A DNA stretch of 12,538 nucleotides, from the NCBI RefSeq assembly GCF_003461245.1, contig NZ_QTWS01000041.1:1-12538 (forward strand). Direction: 5' to 3'. Below, one piece after another: positions 1-7,558 of this stretch. Position 1 is the first letter of the stretch; every line of letters starts with the position of its first letter. Position numbers and translations under genes: made by a program. Under the pieces are notes generated by a model. The model was not told the origin of the DNA. It did no database searches and saw only the letters and a program-made list of their open reading frames with translations. This DNA comes from Blautia sp. AF19-10LB (GTDB lineage: Bacteria; Bacillota; Clostridia; Lachnospirales; Lachnospiraceae).

Positions 1-44
1 GGGCGTGCACGCTACTGCAAAGTATTTCGCAATCATGGTGCTGA

Positions 45-749
45 TTACGGAAAATGCCCATTTTTCAAAATTGTCTTTAATTGAAAAGTTTCCGTACTAA
101 CCCATACATTTCCCAAATTATATGTAAAACTAACCAACTCATCAAACTGATTTTGTCCTATTGTAATTCTATTAGAATTAAGAAAACTATTTACCGAATT
201 CTCTGTCTTCGCAACATCCTGCTTTAAATACTGGTCTGCCTGTGCCTGAGTAATTGTCATCCCTGCATAGACGTCTGAGCCGTAATGTCCCCATCCTATT
301 GTATAGTATTTTTCTGTTGAAACTGCCTTATATGCCGTCAAACGACAACTCTCAAACTGTTTTATAAGTGAATATCCATTTTCTCCTGTTGTCATTCCTC
401 CTGCCCGGCTGGAAAAAGTATTTATTTCTGAGCCAGTTTCACTTAAAATTTCATCTATTGATTCTGTTATTTCCTCTGTATCCGTAAATAACTCTGTTTC
501 TATTTCTAAATCTGATGCTCCCTCCTCTGTATCTGTTTCCTCTTCCACTAGTACATCTTCTGGAACATCTTCGATTTCCAAGTCCTCTGAATTTTCCATA
601 TCTGAAAAATCCATCTGCTCATCCTCTACCGAAGTCTCCACCCCATCCTCAAAGTCGCTGGCAAGTACATCTATTGGCAAGTTCACCGTAAACATCACCA
701 GTGCAGCCGCCGTTATACAGCTAAACCACTTCTTTGCTTTCTTTTTCAT
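45..749 (-). CDS. secreted GH24 lysozyme-like protein, C-terminus apparently shortened
   Basis: This 234-residue protein is predicted to be exported and to cut the MurNAc-GlcNAc bond of peptidoglycan. Residues 1-30 form a signal peptide (KKKAKK, then a hydrophobic stretch, likely cut near VLA-S). Residues 32-104 are a linker in which about half the residues are Asp or Glu, with no Lys or Arg. The GH24 domain starts near 120. QFESCRLTAY contains the likely catalytic E133, followed by TIGWGH (150-155) and the conserved FDELVSFTYNLG (202-213). The position nine residues after the catalytic Glu, usually Asp or Cys, is A142; I recall such a variant from Firmicutes proteins. The protein stops soon after LKTILKNG, where family members usually have some 30-40 more residues, so the 3' end may be broken or replaced. 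An AGAGGAAA ribosome site precedes the ATG. The family call is firm; whether it is active is not. Confidence 0.75.
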   Translation of the reverse strand: MKKKAKKWFSCITAAALVMFTVNLPIDVLASDFEDGVETSVEDEQMDFSDMENSEDLEIEDVPEDVLVEEETDTEEGASDLEIETELFTDTEEITESIDEILSETGSEINTFSSRAGGMTTGENGYSLIKQFESCRLTAYKAVSTEKYYTIGWGHYGSDVYAGMTITQAQADQYLKQDVAKTENSVNSFLNSNRITIGQNQFDELVSFTYNLGNVWVSTETFQLKTILKNGHFP

Positions 750-783
750 ACTCTGTTTCCTCTTTTTTGTGTTTTATTTGCAG

Positions 784-812
784 ATTATAGCAAAACAACA
801 GGTTGTTCTTTT
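784..812 (-). promoter_or_regulatory. extended -10 promoter of the lysozyme gene with an embedded operator-like inverted repeat
   Basis: Read on the minus strand, TGCTATAAT (-10 at 784-789) is an extended -10 element about 35 bases before the lysozyme start codon. No good -35 is visible at 17 bases. The spacer holds the inverted repeat AACAAC-AG-GTTGTT (794-807). The same TTGTTCTTTT string occurs at 803-812 and again at 839-848, 36 bp apart. A regulator bound there would block the promoter. The divergent XRE-type protein is the natural candidate, but this is inference. Confidence 0.5.
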
Positions 813-912
813 TGAGCCTTTTGTTTTTCTAGTACAAATTGTTCTTTTATTCCTGCAAATTTCATTATTTTTATGCATTATTTCTTCTCTGGTGCTTGAT
901 TTGATTTAATTT

Positions 913-955
913 TAGTACATATATTTACTGATTGCAATGATAAATATATGTACTA
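913..955. repeat. perfect 15-bp inverted repeat in the divergent control region
   Basis: TAGTACATATATTTA (913-927) and its exact reverse complement (941-955) flank a 13-base spacer that contains the palindrome ATTGCAAT (931-938). The repeat lies between the divergent lysozyme and XRE-type genes, about 40 bases before the regulator's start codon. It is AT-rich and has no U-tract, so a protein-binding site (possibly autoregulatory) is likelier than a terminator. Confidence 0.7.
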
Positions 956-956
956 T

Positions 957-969
957 GGTAAAGTTTACC
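957..969. repeat. short palindrome in the leader of the XRE-type gene
   Basis: GGTAAA-G-TTTACC is a perfect 6-bp inverted repeat around one base. It starts two bases after the 15-bp inverted repeat and ends 13 bases before the ribosome site. It could be a second operator half or a small leader hairpin. Nothing in the sequence decides between these. Confidence 0.4.
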
Positions 970-994
970 TAAATTGCATGGAAGGAGGCTTTAT

Positions 995-1240
995 TTGAAT
1001 TATATACAACGAATTCGGGATCTTCGTGAAGATGCCGACTGTACGCAGACTCAGATTGCAGAATATCTCGGAACCTCTCAGACTATGTATGCCCGATACG
1101 AACGCGGAGCCAATGAAATGCCAATCCGACATTTGATTGCACTGTGTCAGTATTATCAGGTCTCTGCCGACTATATCCTCGGCTTCACCAATATCAAAAA
1201 ACCTCTTCCTGTAAGAAAACACTCAAGATATAAAAATTAA
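995..1240 (+). CDS. small XRE-family helix-turn-helix regulator
   Basis: An 81-residue DNA-binding protein made almost entirely of one XRE/Cro-type HTH domain. It begins NYIQRIRDLRED, with the two helices in TQTQIAEYLGTSQTMYARYERGANEMP and the usual tail LIALCQYYQVSADYILGFTN. The chosen start is the TTG at 995, because AAGGAGG at 982-988 sits 6 bases before it. An in-frame TTG at 974 lies upstream of that ribosome site and is rejected. The gene is divergent from the lysozyme gene and shares a control region rich in inverted repeats, so it may regulate itself and that gene. Its real targets cannot be read from sequence. Confidence 0.85.
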   Translation: MNYIQRIRDLREDADCTQTQIAEYLGTSQTMYARYERGANEMPIRHLIALCQYYQVSADYILGFTNIKKPLPVRKHSRYKN

Positions 1241-1275
1241 GGCTGACAGTCATCTCATACGACTGCCAGCCTTAA
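1237..1275. terminator. bidirectional intrinsic terminator between the regulator and the transposase remnant
   Basis: TTAAGGCTGACAGTC (1237-1251) pairs with GACTGCCAGCCTTAA (1261-1275) around a 9-base loop, 14 of 15 positions matching. The regulator's stop codon lies in the left arm. On the minus strand the stem is followed by a TTTTTAT tract, so it should stop transcription from the remnant and perhaps from the whole glucosidase operon, which shows no closer terminator. The plus-strand tail is weaker. Confidence 0.7.
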
Positions 1276-1314
1276 TCTTATCTACACATCCTTACATTCA
1301 TTTACCTGGATTTC

Positions 1315-1914
1315 TTATACTGTCAACAATTCAGAATTTTTTATAATATCTTTTATCTGTTCTTCGTCCATTTCTGCCACATCCGCGATCTGAGCAGCTG
1401 TATAGCCTTTGTTGTACATTTTCATGATCATTTCCCGTTTACCCATTTCAATTCCGGTTTCAATTCCAGTCTCTTTAATTTTCTGGCTTAAATTACACAT
1501 AATACTCACATCCTCTCTGAAATCCTTTTCTATTGGAATTGCATATTCATTTCCAATGATGTCCAGTTTTTCGTTTACCGTTAAATCCTGAGACAACAAT
1601 GCTCCCAGTAATCTATGTAACTCGTATTTTTCCTCATGCTTCGGAAGTTCTTCGGCAAGCCCGATCATTACGATATTAATCAAGTCCATTTTTCCCTTCC
1701 AGGCATGGAAGTTTACAATACTGTCTTTCACCAGATGAATATGTTCCAAACTATTTTCTGGCATATTCATGCATACCCAAATAGAATAGACTCGCTTGAT
1801 ATCATTATAATTTGAATTTGAAAAATCTCTTTCCTTTTGTGAGGAAATCATCCGACTTACATAAAAAACAGAGCCAACAATCCCAAACAGACTGTCAGCC
1901 CTGCTTTCATTCAC
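1315..1914 (-). pseudogene. 5'-truncated PD-(D/E)XK (Rpn-type) transposase-like protein remnant
   Basis: The 199-residue frame matches the C-terminal half of the PD-(D/E)XK nuclease family transposase proteins common in Lachnospiraceae, as I recall them. It has FYVSRMISSQKERDFSNSNYNDIKRVYSIWVCMN (17-50), a middle helical part, the repeated tail GIETGIEMGKRE and the terminal HTH-like GYTAAQIADVAEMDEEQI (170-187). The N-terminal part with the nuclease motif is missing. In-frame TGA lies six codons before the only usable start (GTG at 1912-1914), no ribosome site is present, and the frame starts 23 bases after the GH31 stop. It is best read as decaying mobile DNA left next to the operon's end. 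Intact relatives are related to Rpn recombination-promoting nucleases; this copy should be inactive. Confidence 0.7.
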
Positions 1915-1937
1915 ACATATCCAAATTCAATATTACC

Positions 1938-3929
1938 CTATTTCGTCAGAACCCTATAATTTTCTTTCTCATTATAATCTTTATGGATTCCGTCATCTTC
2001 GTACAGAGTATAGCTGCTGCCTTCATAGCCAAGCATCTTGAGGTGCTCTGTATCAATATCTTTCACGCACTCTGCCACTTCTGCGAGCGGGATGCATTTG
2101 CCGCTTCTGATGAAGAGTGGTACTTCGTTGAGTGCTACGTCTACATAATGAACTCCTTTGGCGAGGATTTCTTCGGAAATGGTTCCGTCTGGCAGGAACT
2201 TGATGAATTTCATTTCTTCCGGCAGGTAAACGTAGCGTCCTCTTGCATTCTGCTCGTAGACCGGTGCGATCATGATCTCGTTTCCGAGGATGAGCTGGTC
2301 TTCTACGCGAATCGCCATCTTGTCATCCGGATAAACGAAGCCGAGCGGTTTGAAGTACATGTCATCGTTCAGTGCAGCTTTCATGTACTCGCTGTACAGA
2401 TACGGTACGAGACGGTATCTGGTATTAATGACATTTCGAAAATCCTCGATGTTTTCGAACTGGTAGCATTCCTGCTCTCTGGTTCCTTCTGCCGCATGAT
2501 TACGCATTAACGGGGTGAATACACCCAAAGCAAGGAAACGGAGCACCAGATCTCTGGTTGTATCTGCGCCAAATCCGCCAAGGTCGGCACCTGTGTACAT
2601 GAAGCCACACATATTCAGAGATGGCATCATCTTCAGATTAAGAAGGATGTGTGACCACCAGGATTTATTGTCACCGGTCCATATTCCACCGTAACGGTGC
2701 ATTCCGATGTAGGAAGATCTGGAGAACATCAGGAAACGTTTTTCCGGATCAATACGCTCAAAGGCTTCCCCTGCTGCTCTTGTCATGTTGTAGCCAAAAA
2801 GGTTATGCACTTTGTCGTGACGGATTTTTTTGCCATCCACATTGTGGTAAAATCTTCTGTAATCCTCCGGATTGTTTGCAATGCCTTTCATCTTTGCCTG
2901 CATATCCCACGGATGGACCCTGCCTTCTGTGTCTTTTGCAAACTCTCCGGCAAGTTCTTTTGCTTCTTTAAGTCCTTCAGAGGAATAAAAGATTGCCGGC
3001 TCGTTCATATCGTTCCAAAAGCCTTCAATTCCCTGTTCAATAAGGAAACGATATTTGTCTCCAAACCACTTTCTGGCATCCTTATTCAGCATATCCGGGA
3101 AGTGGGTATCTCCCGGCCACACGGCTGCGACGAAATCACTTCCGTCCTCTCTCTTGCAGAAATAGTTGTTTCTGACGCCTTCCTCGTAAACATCGTATCC
3201 CGGTTCGACCTTGACTCCGGCATCGATGATTGGAATCAGACGAATATCCTGATTCTTCATTTCCTGTACAAATTCCGGAAAATCCGGGAAGTTTTCTTCG
3301 CTCAGTGTGAAGTCCTTAAAAGACTGCATGTAATCAATATCCATGTAGATCATATCGATCGGGATGTGATTCTCGCGATATCCTTTTGCAACAGTGCGGA
3401 AATCTTCCTTTGTGGTATAACCCCAGCGGCTCTGTCCGAAACCAAAAGCAAACTTCGGCGGGATGTAGCTGCGCCCGATCACATGGCGGAACTGTTTTAC
3501 AATATCATAAGCATTTTTACCCTCGATCACATAGATATCCACATCCGCATTTTCGCAGGATACTTTAAGTGTATCCATTCTGGTATATCCGATGTCAAAG
3601 GTCAGTTTTGACGGATAGTCAAAAAACAATCCAAACGTCGTCTTACCGCTCACGATAATGAAGTTGTGAGCTCCGTACAGAGAACGCTTGTCCTCTGTAT
3701 GCTCCGGATCATCTGTGCAGTTGCTGATGTAGCAGTAGCCTCTTTTGTTGATTCCGCGGTTGGATTCACCCAGGCCATAGACGATGTCATCTTCGTCCAT
3801 GATATAGGTAAAAGCAAATCCTTCTTCCTGACTGATCTTTCCATATGGAAAAATGCCCTCAGTTGTTTCGATTTTTTCGGTCAGTGCCTCCGTGTCAAAC
3901 GGAGTTCCATATCTGTATTTTCTGATCAT
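1938..3929 (-). CDS. GH31 alpha-glucosidase, predicted to prefer alpha-1,6 links
   Basis: A cytoplasmic glycoside hydrolase of 663 residues that releases glucose from the non-reducing end of small alpha-glucans. No signal peptide is seen. The N-terminal beta-sandwich contains YGLGE and NCTDD (D73). The catalytic barrel has WGYTTKEDF (169-177), YMDIDYM (D197), the nucleophile motif GFWNDMNEP (D307) and WTGDNKSWW (acid/base D420). Length and numbering match the R. obeum enzyme with solved structures. From memory of that work, Trp169 gives isomaltose preference and W169Y shifts it to alpha-1,4; Trp169 is kept here. It is last in the operon, starting 14 bases after the GH13 stop with a TAAGAGG ribosome site. 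The call is firm; substrate preference rests on homology. Confidence 0.95.
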   Translation of the reverse strand: MIRKYRYGTPFDTEALTEKIETTEGIFPYGKISQEEGFAFTYIMDEDDIVYGLGESNRGINKRGYCYISNCTDDPEHTEDKRSLYGAHNFIIVSGKTTFGLFFDYPSKLTFDIGYTRMDTLKVSCENADVDIYVIEGKNAYDIVKQFRHVIGRSYIPPKFAFGFGQSRWGYTTKEDFRTVAKGYRENHIPIDMIYMDIDYMQSFKDFTLSEENFPDFPEFVQEMKNQDIRLIPIIDAGVKVEPGYDVYEEGVRNNYFCKREDGSDFVAAVWPGDTHFPDMLNKDARKWFGDKYRFLIEQGIEGFWNDMNEPAIFYSSEGLKEAKELAGEFAKDTEGRVHPWDMQAKMKGIANNPEDYRRFYHNVDGKKIRHDKVHNLFGYNMTRAAGEAFERIDPEKRFLMFSRSSYIGMHRYGGIWTGDNKSWWSHILLNLKMMPSLNMCGFMYTGADLGGFGADTTRDLVLRFLALGVFTPLMRNHAAEGTREQECYQFENIEDFRNVINTRYRLVPYLYSEYMKAALNDDMYFKPLGFVYPDDKMAIRVEDQLILGNEIMIAPVYEQNARGRYVYLPEEMKFIKFLPDGTISEEILAKGVHYVDVALNEVPLFIRSGKCIPLAEVAECVKDIDTEHLKMLGYEGSSYTLYEDDGIHKDYNEKENYRVLTK

Positions 3930-3943
3930 CTCTGTGTTACCTC

Positions 3944-5611
3944 TTATTTATATAATACAAATGCCTCATATGGTTTCAGAATGATTTTGCCATCAAATGC
4001 AGTTCTGCCAAGGTTTGTGATCAGGCATTCTGCACCTTTAAATTCTTCCGGTACTTCTACTTCTGCGTCCTTGTCAGTGAAATTGCAGACTGTCAGAAGT
4101 TTTTCCTGATCCAGTTTTCTTGTGTAAGCAAAAATCTGCTCGTCGTCACGATAAAGCGGTTCAAACTCACCATAAACGATGATGTCTTTTTCTTTACGCA
4201 GGCTGATCAGTTTCTGATAGTAATGGAAAATAGAGTTCGGATCTTTGAGCTGCTGCGCCGCATTGATCTCTTTATAGTTCGGGTTCACTTTGATCCAGGA
4301 CTCACCGTCTGTAAATCCTGCCTGCGCGGAAGTATCCCACTGCATCGGAGTTCTCGCGTTGTCACGACTTCTCAGCATCAGACATTTCATCATGTATTCC
4401 GGAGTCATAAGTCCTGATTCCGTAAGTTCTGTAAAGAAATTGATACTCTCAATATCACGATAGTCTTCCAGTTTGTCGAAGTAGACATTTGTCATACCAA
4501 GCTCTTCACCCTGATACACATATGGTGTTCCCTGCATCATATGAAGACAGGTCGCCAGCATTTTTGCGGAAGTCTCTCTGTATGCCGGATTGTCATTTCC
4601 AAATCGGCTGACACTTCTCGGCTGATCATGATTTCCAAGAAACAGGCTGTTCCATGCTTTGCCCTGAAGTTCTTCCTGCCATTTGATCATGATGCGCTTG
4701 AACTCTTTGAAATCATATTTCTCAGTTGTCCACTTTCCGTAATCACCGCTTCCATTATCCACATGCTCAAACTGAAATACCATATTCAGTTCTTTTCCGG
4801 CTTCTCCCGCATATTTCTGTGCCTCTTCGATAGTAACTCCTGAAGTTTCACCAACTGTCATGATATCATATCTGGAAAGTACTTCTCTGTTCATTTCCTG
4901 AAGAAATTCATGAACCCTCGGACCATGTACGCAATATGGTCCAAAATCACCATAGAGGCTATTGTTCATTTCTCCGTCCGGAAATGCCTGATCTTTGGAA
5001 ATCATACTGATAACATCCATACGGAAGCCATCGATTCCTTTTTCACACCAGAATGTCATCATATCATAAACTTCCTGGCGGACTTTTTCGTTTTCCCAGT
5101 TGAGATCCGGCTGTTTCTTCGAGAACAGATGCAGGTAATACATTTGGGTCTGGGCATCATATTCCCATGCGGAACCGCCAAATACCCCACCCCAGTTGTT
5201 TGGTTCTTTTCCATTGACAGGATCTTTCCAGATATAATAATCACGGTACGGATTGTCTTTGGACTTGCGGCTTTCGATGAACCAGTTGTGTTCATCGGAA
5301 GTGTGATTGACAACGAGATCCATCAGGATCTTGATGCCGCGTTTGTGTGCCTCGGCAAGCAGTTCTTCGTAGTCTTCCATTGTTCCGTAGTCTTTGTAGA
5401 TCTTCTGATAATCAGAGATATCGTAACCATTGTCATCCTGTGGAGACTCAAGCATAGGAGAAATCCACAGCACATTTACGCCAAGTTCTTTCAGATAATC
5501 AAGTTTCTGTATGATTCCTCTGATATCTCCAATGCCATCTCCATTGCTGTCATTAAAACTTTTGGGATATATTTGATATACGACGCTTTCTTTCCACCAT
5601 TTTTTTTCCAT
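3944..5611 (-). CDS. GH13 oligo-1,6-glucosidase (isomaltase type, GH13_31-like)
   Basis: A 555-residue cytoplasmic alpha-amylase-family enzyme that hydrolyses alpha-1,6 links at the non-reducing end of isomaltose, panose and related oligosaccharides. It opens with WWKESVVYQIYPKSF, followed by the calcium-loop-like DSNGDGIGD (21-29) and LVVNHTSDEH. The catalytic set is GFRMDV (nucleophile D199), TVGETSG (acid/base E255) and GNHDQPR (D329). The residue after the nucleophile is Val200, the mark of alpha-1,6-specific members such as the Bacillus oligo-1,6-glucosidase, where maltases have Thr; the numbering is identical to that enzyme. AGGAGG lies 9 bases before the ATG. It follows the permease genes after a structured 204-base spacer and precedes the GH31 gene. 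MalL and DexB are related names, but none is assigned. Confidence 0.93.
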   Translation of the reverse strand: MEKKWWKESVVYQIYPKSFNDSNGDGIGDIRGIIQKLDYLKELGVNVLWISPMLESPQDDNGYDISDYQKIYKDYGTMEDYEELLAEAHKRGIKILMDLVVNHTSDEHNWFIESRKSKDNPYRDYYIWKDPVNGKEPNNWGGVFGGSAWEYDAQTQMYYLHLFSKKQPDLNWENEKVRQEVYDMMTFWCEKGIDGFRMDVISMISKDQAFPDGEMNNSLYGDFGPYCVHGPRVHEFLQEMNREVLSRYDIMTVGETSGVTIEEAQKYAGEAGKELNMVFQFEHVDNGSGDYGKWTTEKYDFKEFKRIMIKWQEELQGKAWNSLFLGNHDQPRSVSRFGNDNPAYRETSAKMLATCLHMMQGTPYVYQGEELGMTNVYFDKLEDYRDIESINFFTELTESGLMTPEYMMKCLMLRSRDNARTPMQWDTSAQAGFTDGESWIKVNPNYKEINAAQQLKDPNSIFHYYQKLISLRKEKDIIVYGEFEPLYRDDEQIFAYTRKLDQEKLLTVCNFTDKDAEVEVPEEFKGAECLITNLGRTAFDGKIILKPYEAFVLYK

Positions 5612-5656
5612 GCTATAAGCCTCCTATTTATTATTGTTTTATTGACCGATACCTAC

Positions 5657-5690
5657 GAATTACTCCGCTGTTGCACAGCTCACGTAATTC
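5657..5690. repeat. hairpin in the permease-GH13 spacer, near the GH13 gene
   Basis: GAATTAC (5657-5663) pairs with GTAATTC (5684-5690), and inside it GCTG (5667-5670) pairs with CAGC (5676-5679) across a short internal loop. The ends resemble the neighbouring hairpin at 5712-5728: on the minus strand both end GGAGTAA followed by A or T and TC. No U-tract follows, so it is not a normal terminator. Confidence 0.55.
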
Positions 5691-5711
5691 TACAGCCATT
5701 CGGAATCCACA

Positions 5712-5728
5712 GATTTACTCCGTAAATC
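5712..5728. repeat. short perfect hairpin in the permease-GH13 spacer
   Basis: GATTTAC-TCC-GTAAATC is a perfect 7-bp stem with a 3-base loop. It looks like a shortened version of the hairpin at 5657-5690 and is the middle of three hairpins in the spacer. Confidence 0.55.
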
Positions 5729-5748
5729 GCTACTTCCTCATGTCTGGC

Positions 5749-5808
5749 GGGTTCCAAGTTCAAATGTCTTATCCTGCAAGCAGGAACGACATTCTGAACT
5801 TTTAACCC
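5749..5808 (-). promoter_or_regulatory. long imperfect intercistronic hairpin after the permease genes
   Basis: A 60-base segment folds on itself as GGGTT/AACCC, a CC/TT internal loop, AAGTTCA/TGAACTT, AATGTC/GACATT with one bulged base, a further internal loop, then TCCTGC/GCAGGA at the tip. It starts (minus-strand reading) 7 bases after the second permease stop. No U-run follows, so it is unlikely to stop transcription. A role in mRNA processing or in protecting the 3' end of the transporter message, leaving separate levels for transporter and enzymes, fits its place. That role is inferred. Confidence 0.6.
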
Positions 5809-5815
5809 TGGTATC

Positions 5816-6658
5816 TCACTTAACCGCACCGGCAACCACACCGTTCATGATCCATTTCTGGCAGAAGAGGTATACGATCAGTACAGGGGCAAGAACCAGC
5901 AGATAGGATGCGAATGCCAGGTTGTAATCTACAGAGAACTGTTTTTTGAATACGTACTGTGCAAGCTGTAATGTCTGCTGACTCTCATCGCTCAAAAGTA
6001 CCAGCGGCATGGTGAAGTCGTTCCATGTCCACATAAATGAAAGGATTGCTACGGTTGCAGTGGTAGGTTTCAGTACCGGGAAAATGATCCGGCTGAATGT
6101 CTGGATCGGGTTTGCACCATCGATCATTGCTGCTTCATCCAGTGCCTCCGGGATTGCTTTGACAGCACCTGTATAAAGGAAGGTGTTCATCGGCAGACCG
6201 AAGATGATATACAGGAATGTGATTCCGTAGATGTTGTCCAGATGGAAAGTATTTGCCTGTACAACTAACGGAAGCATGATTACCTGGAACGGAATGAACA
6301 TTGCACTGATAAAGTAGTAATACATGATTGAGAAGAATTTACTCTTCTTTCTGTTTCTTGTGATCGCATATGCTGCGAATGAGTTTGTGATCAGGGTAAA
6401 GATCAGGTTGATCACGGTAATAAAAGCTGTGTTAAAAAATTTCCTCGGGAAATTTGTCATATTCCAGGCATCGACAAAGTTCTGAAGACGAAGTTTTGTC
6501 GGAAATGCCAGGATATTGTTCATGTCTGACGGATCTTTGATTGCGATCATCAGTGCCATATACAGAGGCAGAAGGATGATCAGCACGATTCCTGCGATCA
6601 GAAGAATGGTCACAGGCCAGTTGTAACGTTCTTTTACGTTTGCTGTACGACGTTTCAT
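5816..6658 (-). CDS. carbohydrate ABC transporter permease, MalG-like (CUT1)
   Basis: A 280-residue inner-membrane subunit of a CUT1-family oligosaccharide importer. Six hydrophobic segments are seen, near residues 15-40, 75-97, 110-130, 142-165, 200-220 and 247-266. The EAA loop that docks on the ATPase is EALDEAAMIDGANPIQTFSRIIFPVLKP (171-198), with the conserved Gly at 181. The ATG overlaps the stop of the preceding permease gene by 4 bases (ATGA), so the two are translationally coupled and surely partners. Substrate cannot be read from the sequence; the neighbouring alpha-1,6-glucosidases suggest isomalto-oligosaccharides. Confidence 0.93.
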   Translation of the reverse strand: MKRRTANVKERYNWPVTILLIAGIVLIILLPLYMALMIAIKDPSDMNNILAFPTKLRLQNFVDAWNMTNFPRKFFNTAFITVINLIFTLITNSFAAYAITRNRKKSKFFSIMYYYFISAMFIPFQVIMLPLVVQANTFHLDNIYGITFLYIIFGLPMNTFLYTGAVKAIPEALDEAAMIDGANPIQTFSRIIFPVLKPTTATVAILSFMWTWNDFTMPLVLLSDESQQTLQLAQYVFKKQFSVDYNLAFASYLLVLAPVLIVYLFCQKWIMNGVVAGAVK

Positions 6659-7542
6659 CCTAATTTCTCCTCTCTCTTTTCAAGTATACGTAACTGGAAC
6701 ACGGAAATCAATACTACTACGATAAAAAGCATGACTGCGTTGGCTGACTGGTAAGCAAACTGACCGCCGCCGAAGCCTTTCTTATAAATAAGTACTGCGA
6801 TAGAAGTTGTACTGGTTCCCGGTCCACCTTCTGTCATCGCCATGATCTGGTCGTAAACCATCAGGTATCCTTTTGCAGAAAGTACCATGTTGATGGTAAA
6901 GGACGGTGCCAGAAGCGGGAAGGTGATCTTGGTAAATCTGCGGAAGCCGGTTGCTCCGTCGAGGTCTGCTGCTTCGTACACATCCGTATCAATAGACTGC
7001 AGGCCTGCGATATAGATCAGGGTGTTGAATGCACATCCGGTCCATACAGCAACGGCGATGATTCCCCATATCGCATGATTGGTACCAAGGATGTTTACGC
7101 TTAATGCCTGGATCCCGAGGCTCTTTCCGAGCTGTGGGATCAGGTTTGCAAAAATATAGTTAAAAATAAATCCAACGATCAGGCTTCCAAGCATATATGG
7201 AAGAAAGTAAAAAGCTTTGATCGTGTTTTTGAATTTGATCTTCGCATTCAGTGCACACGCAAGGATCAGACTGATCACATTTACAAGGATCGTTGCGATC
7301 ACTGCAAACTTGAAAGTGAACAGGTATGCATTTCCTGTATCTGCATCTGAGAACATGTGCAGATAGTTGCGCAGACCAACAAAGTTCCAGTCTCCATATC
7401 CTTTCCAGTCCGTAAAGCTGTACAAAACGCCTCTTAGGAACGGGATCGTATGGAAGACAAAGAATAATGTTGCAAGGATTCCTACATAAATGTAATAAAC
7501 TTTATTAACAGCAGGTCTTTTGCGGGCTGTTTTTTTCTTCAT
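6655..7542 (-). CDS. carbohydrate ABC transporter permease, MalF-like (CUT1)
   Basis: The 295-residue first permease of the pair. A basic N-terminus (KKKTARKRP) is followed by six predicted membrane segments, the first near 15-37. The EAA loop is VYEAADLDGATGFRRFTKITFPLLAP (188-213), and the periplasmic-side motif MAMTEGGPGTSTTSIAVLIY (235-254) is typical of sugar permeases. It starts 16 bases after the binding-protein stop with a GAGGAG ribosome site and overlaps the next permease by 4 bases. Length is normal for the short MalF type without the large extra domain of E. coli MalF. Confidence 0.93.
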   Translation of the reverse strand: MKKKTARKRPAVNKVYYIYVGILATLFFVFHTIPFLRGVLYSFTDWKGYGDWNFVGLRNYLHMFSDADTGNAYLFTFKFAVIATILVNVISLILACALNAKIKFKNTIKAFYFLPYMLGSLIVGFIFNYIFANLIPQLGKSLGIQALSVNILGTNHAIWGIIAVAVWTGCAFNTLIYIAGLQSIDTDVYEAADLDGATGFRRFTKITFPLLAPSFTINMVLSAKGYLMVYDQIMAMTEGGPGTSTTSIAVLIYKKGFGGGQFAYQSANAVMLFIVVVLISVFQLRILEKREEKLG

Positions 7543-7558
7543 GGGATCATCTCCTCAC

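Noticed and set aside
974..1240. Upstream TTG start for the XRE-type regulator
   Set aside because: It would put the AAGGAGG ribosome site inside the coding region; the TTG at 995 is spaced correctly from it.
1812..2510. Long plus-strand frame opposite the transposase remnant and GH31 gene
   Set aside because: Antisense to a firmly identified enzyme gene, with no recognisable domain or ribosome site. The same applies to plus-strand frames at 2697-3611, 4910-5725 and 10452-11261.
5749..5808. Intrinsic terminator between permease and GH13 genes
   Set aside because: The stem is long but has no run of T on either strand, and the downstream genes show no convincing promoter of their own.
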